This document shows, one piece after another, positions 7,701 to 17,279 of a stretch of DNA of 24,397 nt. Origin of the DNA: Stramenopiles sp. TOSAG23-3 (lineage: Eukaryota; Sar); the NCBI GenBank assembly GCA_900128585.1, contig LT642304.1, forward strand, positions 1 through 24,397, read 5' to 3'. The notes beneath the pieces were generated by a model that saw only the letters and a program-made list of their open reading frames with translations, ran no database searches and had not been told where the DNA came from. A program made the translations under genes and the position numbers. Positions within the stretch are counted from its first letter, which is position 1, and the number at the start of each line of letters is the position of its first letter.

Positions 7701-10700
7701 CAAACTGCTTAGCGAGTCAGCAGTACTTTGTAACAGGTTCAGCACTGTAAATTTTCCAAGCATTGCCCCACCAAAGAGCTGGACAGGCCTTTTTAATCTG
7801 TCAACGGGGTATACACGTGTGGTTTTTACACCAGTAAACTGGTCAAGCATTTCCAACTTAACAGACTCCAACTCTTTGTATCCTCCTCGCAACTTATTTT
7901 TCTTGGTAACTACATCAACCACGACCCCTAGTCGTCCCGATACAAGCTTTTCATGACCAATGCTGTCGCTCACAATTAACATCATCCCCTTCCAAACAGG
8001 AGTGCATATGTGCTCCAGTTTAACTTGATCAGACGTCGTCGAATTATCATCAATCGAACTTTCATTTGTTGACAACGATTCCATCACTTTAGTAGCAATG
8101 CTCTTTGAACCTTTCGCCCAGTTCTCTTCACTTGACTCCAAAACTAAGGGCTCCGCTTCATCATTAATGGACGACAGCACTACTGCGTCTCCTTCGGGAA
8201 TTGCCGTATTCTCCGATGGCAACGAAGTGTAGTTCGATCCCAAGTAATACCCAAGCCCCTCATTCCCAGTCTTAAATTCGTAACCGGGCCACGCGCCCTC
8301 AAACCTATTTTTTTTTACGAACGGTGGTTTGGCAGAGGGAGATTTTTGTACCTTCTCTTCCTTCCTTGGCGTTGTACACAAGAGGCATTCTTTTGCTTCC
8401 AAATCTTCATTCAAAAAAGTGCACTTGTGACAAGCCCAAGATTTAGGATTATCATTGTCTTCGGGCTTATTTTCAACGCTAGCGTTGTAATAATCTAGCT
8501 TTGAGTAACGAGGCATCCCATTCATCAGTAACCAGTCGCCTGCTTTCACGGGATCGTCGCCAAAGAGTTCAAGAGCGTGATAGCACAGCTTCACTGAGGC
8601 CCCTACTTGCGAAAGCTCCGACGCACGCTCCCAGCGATTCGATATTTCATAGGACGTTTCGGTTTGCTCCAAACTTAGAGTCAACTTGACTTTTGCAGCT
8701 TCCTCCGTTTTTAGCCACTCAGAAGCCCGGTGAGAATCGTACTCGCCGTTCCTTTCCGTGAGTTTTACTGCTTTGATACAAAGTCTTAACGAGTAAACGG
8801 TTTCATTCATAGACCATACATCCACTGCCGTATCCATTACCTTACGATTCTTCGCTACGTTTTGAGAGACATTCCGGGTTGACGGCACAGCGTTATCTAT
8901 GTCTGTCCTCAGCGATAAATGTTCAACACTCTGTCGAGGCATCACGTCGCGCTGAACGTTTTCGCGGACCGGCGAAGGGTGATCCTTTGCTTCCCTCGGA
9001 TTACCAAGGGAAACTTTAGATTCTCCTTTCAGTAACATCGAGCTTCCCTCTTTAGACATTACTTCATAACCCCATTCTTGTAACAATCTGAACCTTTGCG
9101 ATAGCCGTTCGGGAGTAACAAAAGTAGATAAATCCAATGGTTGTAGAGCAACTGCAAACATCTCACTCAAAATTTTCGTGTCTCGAGCAACAATAGCAGA
9201 TGGGCCGTGCCCCAAAAGAAAGGATAGAGCATTTATTGCGCACGATCGTAAATACAGCAAATGGCACTGGTTATTGATATTCTTGTTTGAAATTAAACCA
9301 TCCATTAGGGATAACCGTCGTATTTTTTTGTTTTTTATGGCTAGGTCACCCCCATCTTTTAGCTCGAAGACGCCTTCTTTTGGCAGCACGTCGAAAGTCG
9401 GTATTAGAGAATCGGCAGGTACAAGCTGGGGCGGTGCCGAGACAGACTCTTTTAAAACAATTAATGCATTTGCCATTCCTCTTGTGTACAAAATAGTACG
9501 GGCTTCGGTGTTTTCATGCCCGTTCACAATGACTTTGCCTCCAATTCTTAGCATATCACTGATTCCACCCATAACACCGAGTGCAACAGCTGCGTAGCCG
9601 GCCAATGTCGATTTTTCAACATCTTCATAGGTAGAGCCAACAGAAAGCACACCGTCAGCTGAAAACCTGCTCAAAATATGATATACAAAATCACGAACAG
9701 TGTCAGTCCATTTTCCCCAATTTGTCATCTCTTTAAGTAACGACAGACATTCACACGATAGCCGGGCTAATACGTACCCGCTTCCAGCTCCAGTTGACCA
9801 GGCTTCTCTGATTCCTTTAAAAATGGAGTCAAAAATACTGTGAGTACAGGTCAGACCACTCCCGTGACTAATTATTGAGGCTGAACGCCATACCAAAAAT
9901 GACACAAAGGAGTTTCCATCGAATTTGTCAGTGGGCATGCCCATCTCCATAGCACCAGGCTGTAGTCTATTTCCAGCTTGTCCGAACGCTTTGTTCATAT
10001 CAAGGGGATCAATGCAATGTAAAATATTTTTTAAAATTCCAAGCGTAAGACCAATTATTCGAGGAGACCCAGCAAACAGTAACTGGCACATTGCAGTTAA
10101 AACCTCCATTTTTGAAAGGTATATTTTAATATGTTTCGCTCGAACAACTGACGTATAAAATAGAAGATGAGAGTAAACATACGATTCTGCTTCCATGGCT
10201 TCAACAAATTCGCACTCTTTGCAATCTTTACGAGTGAAAATGTCCACTGAGATCAAGAACTCACTTTCCAGAATATCAAAAATTTCTTTCTGCAAATCAA
10301 TAGAATCGTTGATAGCCGACAGAGAAAATATCTTAGAAGACATTCTACGCGATTTGCTGACAATGATTTCATCTGAGGGTGCTTCGGTGTTTGAGAACTG
10401 ATCCATGTTACTATCTATTTGGGAATGCTCGGAGTCTCTGACTCCACCAACTAAAAGAGTGGCTAAAAACCGAAAGAAAGCCCAGGCTCCTCGACGCAGT
10501 TGTCTCATTTCATGACCGGTGCCTTGCAGAACGTAATCAGAAAAGCCTGTCCGAAGAGATGCGTTTATTTCACCTTGTTTCATCATTTCAACGCGTCGAG
10601 TTGCTTGCCTTCTTCTGTACATAGACTGGACCATAATGGCAGCCTTTGTTGCTTCCGTTTTTTTTAATCGCAAGTGATCTTCCCATATCGATTCCATAGC

Positions 10701-13700
10701 TTCCCTCAAAGATCGATCGTATGCTTCAAGCACAGATGAGATAGTATGATGAGAAACTGCTTCTGACAAGGATCCCAAAAGGTTGCTACTTTCCCAAAAT
10801 TGAGGGTTCAAGTATTCTCTGGGCGTCTCTCTGATTTTGCAAATTACTTCCCTTATCGTCAGGTAACCACTTTGTAATGCTTGTCGCACTATGTGTGGAG
10901 GCCACGGTTTCCAATCGTTCAACTCCACTGCAGTTTTTGTGCTGTAGCTCTTTTCAGGATTCCATGATGTAGAATGTCGTCCAAACCACGCTTCTGACAT
11001 TCTGTTTCTAGTAACAACCGAAAATGTGTTGCGAAGATGGTGCAGCAGACCTGACGATAGCAACATTTTGTGATCTCGGGACTGGTAATCCAAACACAAT
11101 GTATCCAACACAATTTGGCTTAAAGCTGGGTTTCTTGAGTAACCATCATTGGTTTGCTCTTTATAAACGTTAACAATCAAAGAGAACAAAAAATCAAACG
11201 TTTTCTTAAGATCTCCAATAGCACGAGTCGAGCACCCGTCTACGTTCTTCATGTAGTGATGCTTGCGCTTGATGGTCATGGACAAATATTCAATTTGAGA
11301 GCTCGGGGTCGCTATGTCTGCCGAGACGGACTGAGAATCGGTACGAAAAACTCCTGCTAATGATCTCCGCAAAGGAAGTAGGCAATCTACCACGGCTGAT
11401 GAAATGTTAATGTTACCAATTAAGTCAGCGAAATAATTTAATCCCTCGACTCGCTGCAACACACGGGCCGTGCGAATGTTGATAAGGAGTCTGACGAGCG
11501 TTGGGGCGGCTATGGCACCGTGCTGAGCATAGTTACTAACAGCTAGGCATGCAATTTGCAGAGGACTTTTCTGCTCGTTTGCTTTACCTTGTTCATCACT
11601 GGCAATATCCTCATCAGAAACCACTCCCATCGATGTATTCGCCAGCCCTAAAGTCTGAGCAACGTTGTTTGCGTAAAGATTACCTGCAAGTCCGGGGGTT
11701 AGATCATCGTTAAAATTTGCCGAATTAAGACTAAGGATAAAGCTGCATCGTTCCTCGACATGCCGACATAACTCCTCGAAAGACCGCGGGGCGCGAACCA
11801 TTGCTCGAGTTGAGTAATTGTCACTTCCTACCGTTTCAGCAACATGGCTGCCTGATAACTTTCGTTCTGCGCTGAACGAGCGAGTCTCTTCCTTTGTCTC
11901 TACGGCTCCAATACCCTCGTCAAAAATATCGCTCAAATTTGACCAAGTACCGCTCAAATTTGAACTCCGTCTCTGCTTAAAGGCACTTTCGCTTTTTTCG
12001 TCTGTAAACACAGGCGCATTTTCTTCCTCGGCTATAATTTGAGATCGCTCGCTCCAATCTATAGATTTCTGGGAACGCAACCAACCACGAAATATCCTAA
12101 CATTGGCAGCAATTTCGGAAATATTCTTTTTAAAATCCTTTGAATTTTCGTCCGACTCGAACACTTTTCCATTCAAATGATCTCTCAAAAGGGCCCACAA
12201 CCCCGATTGCCACAAAATTGCGGCCAGATACTTACGTTCCATCTTGGGAAAGGCACCCAATCGCTTTAAAAGAACTTTGTTCTTATATATCATACGGTCC
12301 ATTCCACCTTTTTTGTCCTGAAAATTTACCCATTCTAGAATCTTATTTGTGGAAGAAACTTTCAGCAAAAACTTGCCCGGCTTTTCTAACATGGTAGTTA
12401 CAGAATCTTCCAACATGGTATCTGCAGGCTTGTCCCATTGCGTTACATTTGTAGCTTTATTCCAGAAGTAGGAACGCTGAGAATCTGGGTCAATAAGTTC
12501 TTCCCAGGCAGAGTCGCCGGTCTCTTTGCTCGATGTTGACACCAAGTCAAGTTTAGGAACCGAAAAGAAAAGTTTTAAGGGTCTCGATGCTTCTCGAATC
12601 GCACGATAGACATCGTTCAAAGACAAAAAGTTGGAGTGTACGCTGACAGACGAAGAAATTTTTGTGAGTACATGCCCAGGATGTACTAGACCGCATTTCT
12701 CTAAAAAAGAGCGCTCGTTGAGCTCACTGCCAACGCGCCGAAAACCTCTCACGACAGCAACAAAATCCTCTCCCTGCGATTCCATAATGGACTCTTCGAA
12801 CATAATTCCAAGCTCACCAGTATGATGAACTTCCACGCTAAATTGTTCGTTCAGTTCATGTTCCTTCAAGCCAGCAGAAAATAGCGGCGAGGCCAACCAG
12901 GGATCCATCTCTAACTCTAAAGTTGTGTTTGGAACTCCAGACACGAGCGAGGATGCAAATAGGGAAGTACAACTAACAATTGTCTTTTCAAGGTCTAGCA
13001 AATAGGGAAGACAGGCAGTCCCACCGCTGTATCCGGCACCACGGACAGAAATTTCACTACCTTTATCTTCCATTGTGACGACCAGATGTATTGGATTTTC
13101 AGTATTGGTTACTCTCTCAACTTTCGTGCTGCCTTCAAACCCATTGCCCAAAAAAACACCATTGGCAAAATAGCTCAATGTGCCTGATTCCGTGTCTAGT
13201 TTCATACAGATAATATCACCTGCTTTCCCTTCATAATCCAATTGTCCTACCTTCTGCCCACCATACCACAGCGAGCCGTCTTTGACGTTCACGGCCCAAC
13301 AAGACTGCTGGTCTTCTACCCCAGCGTAAGAAACAGCTGATATGTAATGACACACGCCAATGTATATGCTGGCGGAGTTGATGTTGAATTCCCAGGCATG
13401 GAGGCCATGACTTACACCACTGGACGAGAAGACAGTCACGACCCCGCTCGTGTTGGACGTTACCGTTTGTTGATCATTAGTGGTTAAAATATCGTGATCA
13501 TCCTCGATGACATCTAAAAACTGTTTTGCCGTATTGTCTACGGGACGACTTTTCTCGACCTTAAACAATTTTGTTGAGAACCTTGGGGGGCTGGTACCGT
13601 TAGCAAACTTCTCTGTCGGATTATGTTCTTTGTCTATATCTGAGCTATTGTTCGTATAAAATGTTTTCTCCGCGTTCTTGATATGAGGTAAAGACACGTT

Positions 13701-16187
13701 TAAAGCATCGAGCTGCTTAATTGTGTCGACAAGGTGAGGGACAAGCATTTTGGATAACCAAAGTAAATGAAAATTTAAGCATGCTTCCATAACAAAGGAA
13801 GGGAGAAGCTGCCGAATTATTGATTTTTGTAATGCAGCATCAAGGTCAACGCGCGACAGCTTTGCGCTCTTCGCAGTCTTTAAAATGACCTGGGCATGTT
13901 GACATAACAACTCCCCGTATATAATCGTGACTCGCGATGGAGCAGTGTACCTTGAGGATTCACGGCTGAACAAGGCCATGAGGTGCCTTTGATAATCCAT
14001 TAGGAGTTTCAACGCGCTATCTTGCAAATCTGTGCTCGGTTTCAGTGAGGCGCCTGTCAACAAGTCTACGGTTCCATCCACACTAAAATTGAACAGTGTG
14101 GCTAACGGACCAGCGTGCTTTCTGGCATCTTCTTCGGTACAAAATTTATTTGCCTGGGGGAGGCTGTTGACAATGCCACCCTTAAATCTCTTCAACATGT
14201 TCGCAATAAGCTGCTGTTTCCCAGGGCTAAGCTGGTCCAATTCTAGCTCTTCGTTATCCTTGAGTACTTGCGTCAATACGCTAACGCGCTTTGCTTCCGA
14301 GGAGTAAATACACTCGAATCCTTCCGAGAACGCACCGGCAGCTTTCAATTGAATACTTTTCGGCAGAGACGCGTCCGCGGTAATCCTTGAGAGAGTGTTC
14401 GCCAAATCCTGTAAACAGTTTGCTTCGAAACCAACGCTTGCTGGATTTACCATAGAAATTCTAATGCGTCGAAAAGATGCGTTCAACAGGGTCAAGATTT
14501 GCTCTTTAAAGGTATCCTGTTTAAATTTATCCTGAAAGCCACCGCTCGCTAAAGCCGGGTCTATCAAAAATTGGTTGCACAAATAAAACGTCTCAACACA
14601 ACCTTCAATGCAAAATGGTACCTCCAAGTCCAGGTCAGCAACTTGGAGATCATTTTCTAAAGGCCAGATATCAAAAAGCTCTGTAGTTTCACAGAGCATC
14701 GCCATGAGGTATTCAATCACTGTACATTCACTTTTATCCCCCTGTATCTCTGCTATCCTCAACTTTATTTCCGACCGTGGCTCCCGCCCCTTTGCACGTA
14801 CTTCATTCAGAACTGTAGAAGAGACCGTATCCCAGTGCCTGCGTATGTCCTTAAAAAAGCTGCTCCACGCACCATCTTCTTCGGTAACGGGTGTTTGGCT
14901 GTACAAAGGGTTTGTGCCGGACTTTATGCACGCTTTCACAAGGTGCAACACGGTGCAGAAAGAACCGCCTAATCTTACCAGCATCATCAGCGCTTTGATA
15001 GCATCTGAATTCGACTCTGTATTGCGGTTTGTGGAGCAGATTTCGCTAAGCCAAGTGTGAATGTCGCTGATTATGCGACGTCGGTTACTCGTGCAAGGGC
15101 GATCCGTACTGCCCCATAGTTGAAAATTGCAAATCCCAACTGGGAGATAATGCGTTTTTCGGTTTGGGTCAGCAGTATGCTTACATTCCAATTTCACATG
15201 CGTCAACATGTTCCCCTCCAAGGAAACGACAGTTTTTCTAGTTATGTACGGCTTTTGAAGTGTGTAGACGCGAAACCAAGACGTCCCATCCGAAGAAACC
15301 TGGACCGATATACTTTCAGGTAGCTCTGACGTAAAAAAGAACTCCATGCTTTTTATAGCAACCGGCTCGCTCCCTTTTACACGAACCACAACTTCGCTTT
15401 TGACCCGGTTGCGCGCGGGGACAAAAACCATTCCTGGCAATTCCTTTTGCGAAGCTTTCCATTTTCCAGGTACACATAAATGCAATGGCAAATTTTCGGA
15501 AATTTTCCCCGGCGCGGAATAAGGCAACACAATCGTTGAACGGTCGATGCCCGAAGACAGGGCCTGAACCGTGACCAGTTTTCGTTCACTGTCCATCGGA
15601 GGACTCCATTCAGAAAACAGAGAGAGCGCCCCTTTTTCCTCTGAGAATTTTTTCAACCAATTGCAAACGCTGCGCAGAGGCTTACGGTCGCAGTTACCCC
15701 CAGCGTGAATCTTCGTAAGGGAAGAAAGCATCCGCAAATTAAACTCAGAGAGTGGTTCAAGTGCAATTGTTGGCGCCGCTTTTCGGCGTGCTTTGTAACG
15801 TTTTGATTGATGTTGCCGTTCATCTTCAGTCAGATTCTGGAAATACTGAAGAATTTTTACACGCTTCAAAACGGTCCCTAAAAAGCTAGGAAGATTTCCT
15901 GAGCTGCACGTCAAGTCTTTCACGCACCTATTCAAGGCAGAATTTAGGCTTTCGTCTTCTTCTACCCCTGCCGCGACACACAGGCGCTCCTGAGATATTG
16001 CATTCTCCATAATAAGCCTCTCGTCCATAGAAATATCCACGTACGGCAGCTGAAACTTGATACGTTTGATCTCTGTTTCATGTTTTCTATAAATAAAGTC
16101 AACGACGTGCGCATCAAAAAGTCCAGAAGCATAGCTCTCCTTTGCAGACGCAAGCTCACCAACAGAAGACGAGCCGCTTTCTGCCAT
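4788..16187 (-). CDS. Giant multidomain HECT E3 ubiquitin ligase
   Basis: The protein has 3,799 residues in a single uninterrupted frame. The ATG at 16185-16187 has A at -3 and G at +4. Domains seen, with approximate residues: discoidin/F5-8C-like beta domain 240-357; SPRY 925-1050 (HAWEF, IYIGVC, SLWYGG); PDZ-like 1112-1210 (GELGIMFEE); WW 1222-1256 (WEELIDPDSQRSYFWN with closing W and P); IQ motif 1845-1868; UBA-like helices 2470-2500 and 2525-2560 (ALELFGDDPVKAGDWLL); RanBP2-type zinc finger C2586-x2-C2589-x11-C2601-x2-C2604; a galactose-binding/CUB-like block 2935-3030 (RESLHPC...); and C-terminal HECT about 3440-3799. The catalytic Cys is C3766 in LPIVHTCFFQ, followed by the conserved LPSY. 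It should take ubiquitin from E2 as a thioester and pass it to substrates bound by the N-terminal modules. The size is in the range of HERC1, HERC2, HUWE1 and HECTD4. No RCC1 repeats were noticed, so it is not a typical HERC; closest named orthologue uncertain. The IQ motif suggests calmodulin or a light chain as partner. Confidence 0.95.
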   Translation of the reverse strand: MAESGSSSVGELASAKESYASGLFDAHVVDFIYRKHETEIKRIKFQLPYVDISMDERLIMENAISQERLCVAAGVEEDESLNSALNRCVKDLTCSSGNLPSFLGTVLKRVKILQYFQNLTEDERQHQSKRYKARRKAAPTIALEPLSEFNLRMLSSLTKIHAGGNCDRKPLRSVCNWLKKFSEEKGALSLFSEWSPPMDSERKLVTVQALSSGIDRSTIVLPYSAPGKISENLPLHLCVPGKWKASQKELPGMVFVPARNRVKSEVVVRVKGSEPVAIKSMEFFFTSELPESISVQVSSDGTSWFRVYTLQKPYITRKTVVSLEGNMLTHVKLECKHTADPNRKTHYLPVGICNFQLWGSTDRPCTSNRRRIISDIHTWLSEICSTNRNTESNSDAIKALMMLVRLGGSFCTVLHLVKACIKSGTNPLYSQTPVTEEDGAWSSFFKDIRRHWDTVSSTVLNEVRAKGREPRSEIKLRIAEIQGDKSECTVIEYLMAMLCETTELFDIWPLENDLQVADLDLEVPFCIEGCVETFYLCNQFLIDPALASGGFQDKFKQDTFKEQILTLLNASFRRIRISMVNPASVGFEANCLQDLANTLSRITADASLPKSIQLKAAGAFSEGFECIYSSEAKRVSVLTQVLKDNEELELDQLSPGKQQLIANMLKRFKGGIVNSLPQANKFCTEEDARKHAGPLATLFNFSVDGTVDLLTGASLKPSTDLQDSALKLLMDYQRHLMALFSRESSRYTAPSRVTIIYGELLCQHAQVILKTAKSAKLSRVDLDAALQKSIIRQLLPSFVMEACLNFHLLWLSKMLVPHLVDTIKQLDALNVSLPHIKNAEKTFYTNNSSDIDKEHNPTEKFANGTSPPRFSTKLFKVEKSRPVDNTAKQFLDVIEDDHDILTTNDQQTVTSNTSGVVTVFSSSGVSHGLHAWEFNINSASIYIGVCHYISAVSYAGVEDQQSCWAVNVKDGSLWYGGQKVGQLDYEGKAGDIICMKLDTESGTLSYFANGVFLGNGFEGSTKVERVTNTENPIHLVVTMEDKGSEISVRGAGYSGGTACLPYLLDLEKTIVSCTSLFASSLVSGVPNTTLELEMDPWLASPLFSAGLKEHELNEQFSVEVHHTGELGIMFEESIMESQGEDFVAVVRGFRRVGSELNERSFLEKCGLVHPGHVLTKISSSVSVHSNFLSLNDVYRAIREASRPLKLFFSVPKLDLVSTSSKETGDSAWEELIDPDSQRSYFWNKATNVTQWDKPADTMLEDSVTTMLEKPGKFLLKVSSTNKILEWVNFQDKKGGMDRMIYKNKVLLKRLGAFPKMERKYLAAILWQSGLWALLRDHLNGKVFESDENSKDFKKNISEIAANVRIFRGWLRSQKSIDWSERSQIIAEEENAPVFTDEKSESAFKQRRSSNLSGTWSNLSDIFDEGIGAVETKEETRSFSAERKLSGSHVAETVGSDNYSTRAMVRAPRSFEELCRHVEERCSFILSLNSANFNDDLTPGLAGNLYANNVAQTLGLANTSMGVVSDEDIASDEQGKANEQKSPLQIACLAVSNYAQHGAIAAPTLVRLLINIRTARVLQRVEGLNYFADLIGNINISSAVVDCLLPLRRSLAGVFRTDSQSVSADIATPSSQIEYLSMTIKRKHHYMKNVDGCSTRAIGDLKKTFDFLFSLIVNVYKEQTNDGYSRNPALSQIVLDTLCLDYQSRDHKMLLSSGLLHHLRNTFSVVTRNRMSEAWFGRHSTSWNPEKSYSTKTAVELNDWKPWPPHIVRQALQSGYLTIREVICKIRETPREYLNPQFWESSNLLGSLSEAVSHHTISSVLEAYDRSLREAMESIWEDHLRLKKTEATKAAIMVQSMYRRRQATRRVEMMKQGEINASLRTGFSDYVLQGTGHEMRQLRRGAWAFFRFLATLLVGGVRDSEHSQIDSNMDQFSNTEAPSDEIIVSKSRRMSSKIFSLSAINDSIDLQKEIFDILESEFLISVDIFTRKDCKECEFVEAMEAESYVYSHLLFYTSVVRAKHIKIYLSKMEVLTAMCQLLFAGSPRIIGLTLGILKNILHCIDPLDMNKAFGQAGNRLQPGAMEMGMPTDKFDGNSFVSFLVWRSASIISHGSGLTCTHSIFDSIFKGIREAWSTGAGSGYVLARLSCECLSLLKEMTNWGKWTDTVRDFVYHILSRFSADGVLSVGSTYEDVEKSTLAGYAAVALGVMGGISDMLRIGGKVIVNGHENTEARTILYTRGMANALIVLKESVSAPPQLVPADSLIPTFDVLPKEGVFELKDGGDLAIKNKKIRRLSLMDGLISNKNINNQCHLLYLRSCAINALSFLLGHGPSAIVARDTKILSEMFAVALQPLDLSTFVTPERLSQRFRLLQEWGYEVMSKEGSSMLLKGESKVSLGNPREAKDHPSPVRENVQRDVMPRQSVEHLSLRTDIDNAVPSTRNVSQNVAKNRKVMDTAVDVWSMNETVYSLRLCIKAVKLTERNGEYDSHRASEWLKTEEAAKVKLTLSLEQTETSYEISNRWERASELSQVGASVKLCYHALELFGDDPVKAGDWLLMNGMPRYSKLDYYNASVENKPEDNDNPKSWACHKCTFLNEDLEAKECLLCTTPRKEEKVQKSPSAKPPFVKKNRFEGAWPGYEFKTGNEGLGYYLGSNYTSLPSENTAIPEGDAVVLSSINDEAEPLVLESSEENWAKGSKSIATKVMESLSTNESSIDDNSTTSDQVKLEHICTPVWKGMMLIVSDSIGHEKLVSGRLGVVVDVVTKKNKLRGGYKELESVKLEMLDQFTGVKTTRVYPVDRLKRPVQLFGGAMLGKFTVLNLLQSTADSLSSLFARKVILSTVLDLDQAFSVDDLGGPKNLVSLMKYVAATDDSFMEESLGKTKKMNNKSTLNKLRQRFIDILSAQALDDTLSSTQTLDDCLVSECIWNIRECTSPLSSNSDEENVVVRESLHPCWPRCTYTGEVSIDGAAAIRIEFDKEYTDEIWQHPQVELTFFTEKSCRVPIKKFNIRNAPRSFIIESKRVFYKFSSFYMDEKAISRNDSFRYKGFKFEASAVRGWGMWINEDQVTNIPSLNWALWLMAFLMGLDDAISAKIHEGELVGNLTEYLKTPSAPYKDRIVVLLTQLCQCPWLFDERPNLEIFDGVSEAVMARAEREHATHLFLPHSLPSLVELCMTINMTKLSFATNSNYKREPMNPKIDQGIPLDPPLELEEHRCMEYLSMLDRDTKPSREVIFADLINLVSCMSMNARLPDHLALCVFLHSRGNRYNTNTHRTRVERMVRSLSTWTPEMDAQLVHLLNNKMKRKGMNPLKCQPSELQISSAELRNYTKLQALNDLNIRQRFALLKLLNYFIDGLMAWIDFKNSAQPWSISAKLQKLSHTIFFVVKEKFLRSALDMTWGHEQGSGLKVCLDQLDSDKSERLGLSNPHKSKNLFIQLHSQLHAVSVFKLRSKLKTKNERGVQALFEVQYVLGEGLDYGGLYRDAMNTIVDQLFSKTFSLFILTPNGKSHDGLNQTNYLPNPQCTTRECIKMFETVGKIMGISLRTEGFFPFKFPLLVYKLLITDSISMSDVASIDHREESRPNENKFSMVDKIKRCPTEDSFEALPSTLCFEFLNCSGKKVPLFLGGEKKKVTWKNRSKYYHLYTQERVHEFDVQVDAIRRGLSCIVPFRALQYLTPSELEIAICGDADIDIDFWKAHTRYTGPGFSANSALAKRFWRVMGTLSHEQRVAFIKFSWGRSRLPSRNAREKWEFKLTTTNAKTSSLPIVHTCFFQVELPSYSSDSVMRTKIVTAIEYGLGAMMNK

Positions 16188-16190
16188 TGT

Positions 16191-16573
16191 ACCTGGCAGA
16201 AGACCAAAAGAAACTGTAGTATACGCCGTGCCTTAAATGAGGGTGCAGATGTTGTGCCATGAAAATCAAAATGTTAGATGAACGACGACCATTTATGTAC
16301 ATTTTAACCTTCTATTCGGGCGATGACTTATTCAAAGAGACGACTAAAAACAATCTAAAATAAAAGATATCATCAAAAAAATTCTTCTTCTTTCTTCTTT
16401 CTTAAACTATTTTTAATATAATAATAATAATTAATAATTTATTTTTTTTTATTATCTAATAATACCAGGTTCGCTTGGTACCCGTACCTTTATAATAATA
16501 CCACCTGGACACCACCACATACTGTACACTACTACAACCTCGTATTCCACATTAGATAATACCAGGTACCTGG
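16191..16573. promoter_or_regulatory. Cluster of five CCAGGT/ACCTGG hexamers
   Basis: Copies lie at 16191-16196, 16465-16470, 16503-16508, 16562-16567 and 16568-16573. By chance a hexamer on either strand is expected about 0.2 times in 385 bp of even composition. The cluster spans the presumed HECT promoter and could bind a factor, possibly as a dimer at the last two abutting copies. Confidence 0.4.
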
Positions 16574-16577
16574 TATT
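16558..16577. repeat. Perfect 20-bp palindrome
   Basis: The half-site AATACCAGGT is followed at once by its exact reverse complement. The same half-site occurs alone at 16461-16470, where it is followed by an imperfect inverted copy (CTTGGTACC). Confidence 0.85.
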
Positions 16578-17023
16578 TTAAATTAGCTGTGCCTCTCATG
16601 ATCTCATGATCATACTAGACTAAGAAATTATTTTTTAGTCTCTTTGTATTTATTTAGACGACTGTCCATTGTCCATTTGTATTTTATTTTTTTATAGGCA
16701 CAGCTCTTGTATTGTAATAAATACCTGTAAATACGAAGACAATTATTAAAATTCTAATATATTTTAGCACCATAGAAGTACCGGTAAAACGTTGTAAAAA
16801 ATAATACAATATGACTAATAAAAATGAATAAAAATAAGAAGATTCTCTGTAAAAAACTTCATCAACAACAACCGACCTCTCAAAAATCATTTTTAGATTC
16901 AGCGCATTTTTTATTATTATTTTAATAAATAAATAAATAAATATTCTTCTATTTCCAATTATTCCTTCTCCTCCTCCTCCTCCTTCCTCAGCTCTTTCCT
17001 ATCCACACAAAGATCCAAATTGC

Positions 17024-17038
17024 TACCGTACTACGGTA
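17024..17038. repeat. 15-bp palindrome with one-base centre
   Basis: TACCGTA, C, TACGGTA forms a perfect inverted repeat about 240 nt upstream of the reductase ATG. The TACGGTAT half recurs at 18625-18632 upstream of the xylulokinase gene, which suggests a shared site. Confidence 0.6.
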
Positions 17039-17279
17039 TAATAATAACAACAACAAGAAAACAAAAAAAGAATAAAAAAAATAATAGAGAGAGTGATGAG
17101 TAGTAGTCGTCTACTCGTATTTTTATTTATTATAACAGGTACACCGACCGCCCCAACCGAACGCGAGACGACGAGGAATAACCGGCTAAGAAAGTATTAT
17201 AGTATGTCATGCGAACTTTTATTCGTACATCATTGATAAAGAAACAGAAAAGACATCAACGACAAAAGGAGAAGATTAA

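Larger units (their letters stand above)
16188..17279. other. Divergent promoter region between the HECT and reductase genes
   Basis: These 1.1 kb are AT-rich and hold no convincing gene. Seen: T/C tracts at about 16380-16405 and 16965-17000, an ATAA repeat at about 16921-16945, a TCTCATGA direct repeat near 16598-16615, a CCAGGT cluster at 16191-16573 and palindromes at 16558 and 17024. It should carry the start sites of both flanking genes. No clear TATA box could be assigned to either. Confidence 0.65.

Noticed and set aside
7135-7956. 273-codon frame opposite the HECT gene
   Set aside because: It is antisense to well-conserved HECT-ligase sequence, with Ser-rich composition typical of a shadow frame.
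11929-11967. Direct repeat CGCTCAAATTTGA within the HECT gene
   Set aside because: It encodes a short SNLS repeat in a disordered stretch; likely a minor local duplication without further meaning.
16684-16890. 68-codon minus-strand frame with two hydrophobic stretches
   Set aside because: It starts with ATG, but AT-rich DNA readily yields hydrophobic peptides. No family likeness and no promoter features; not called.
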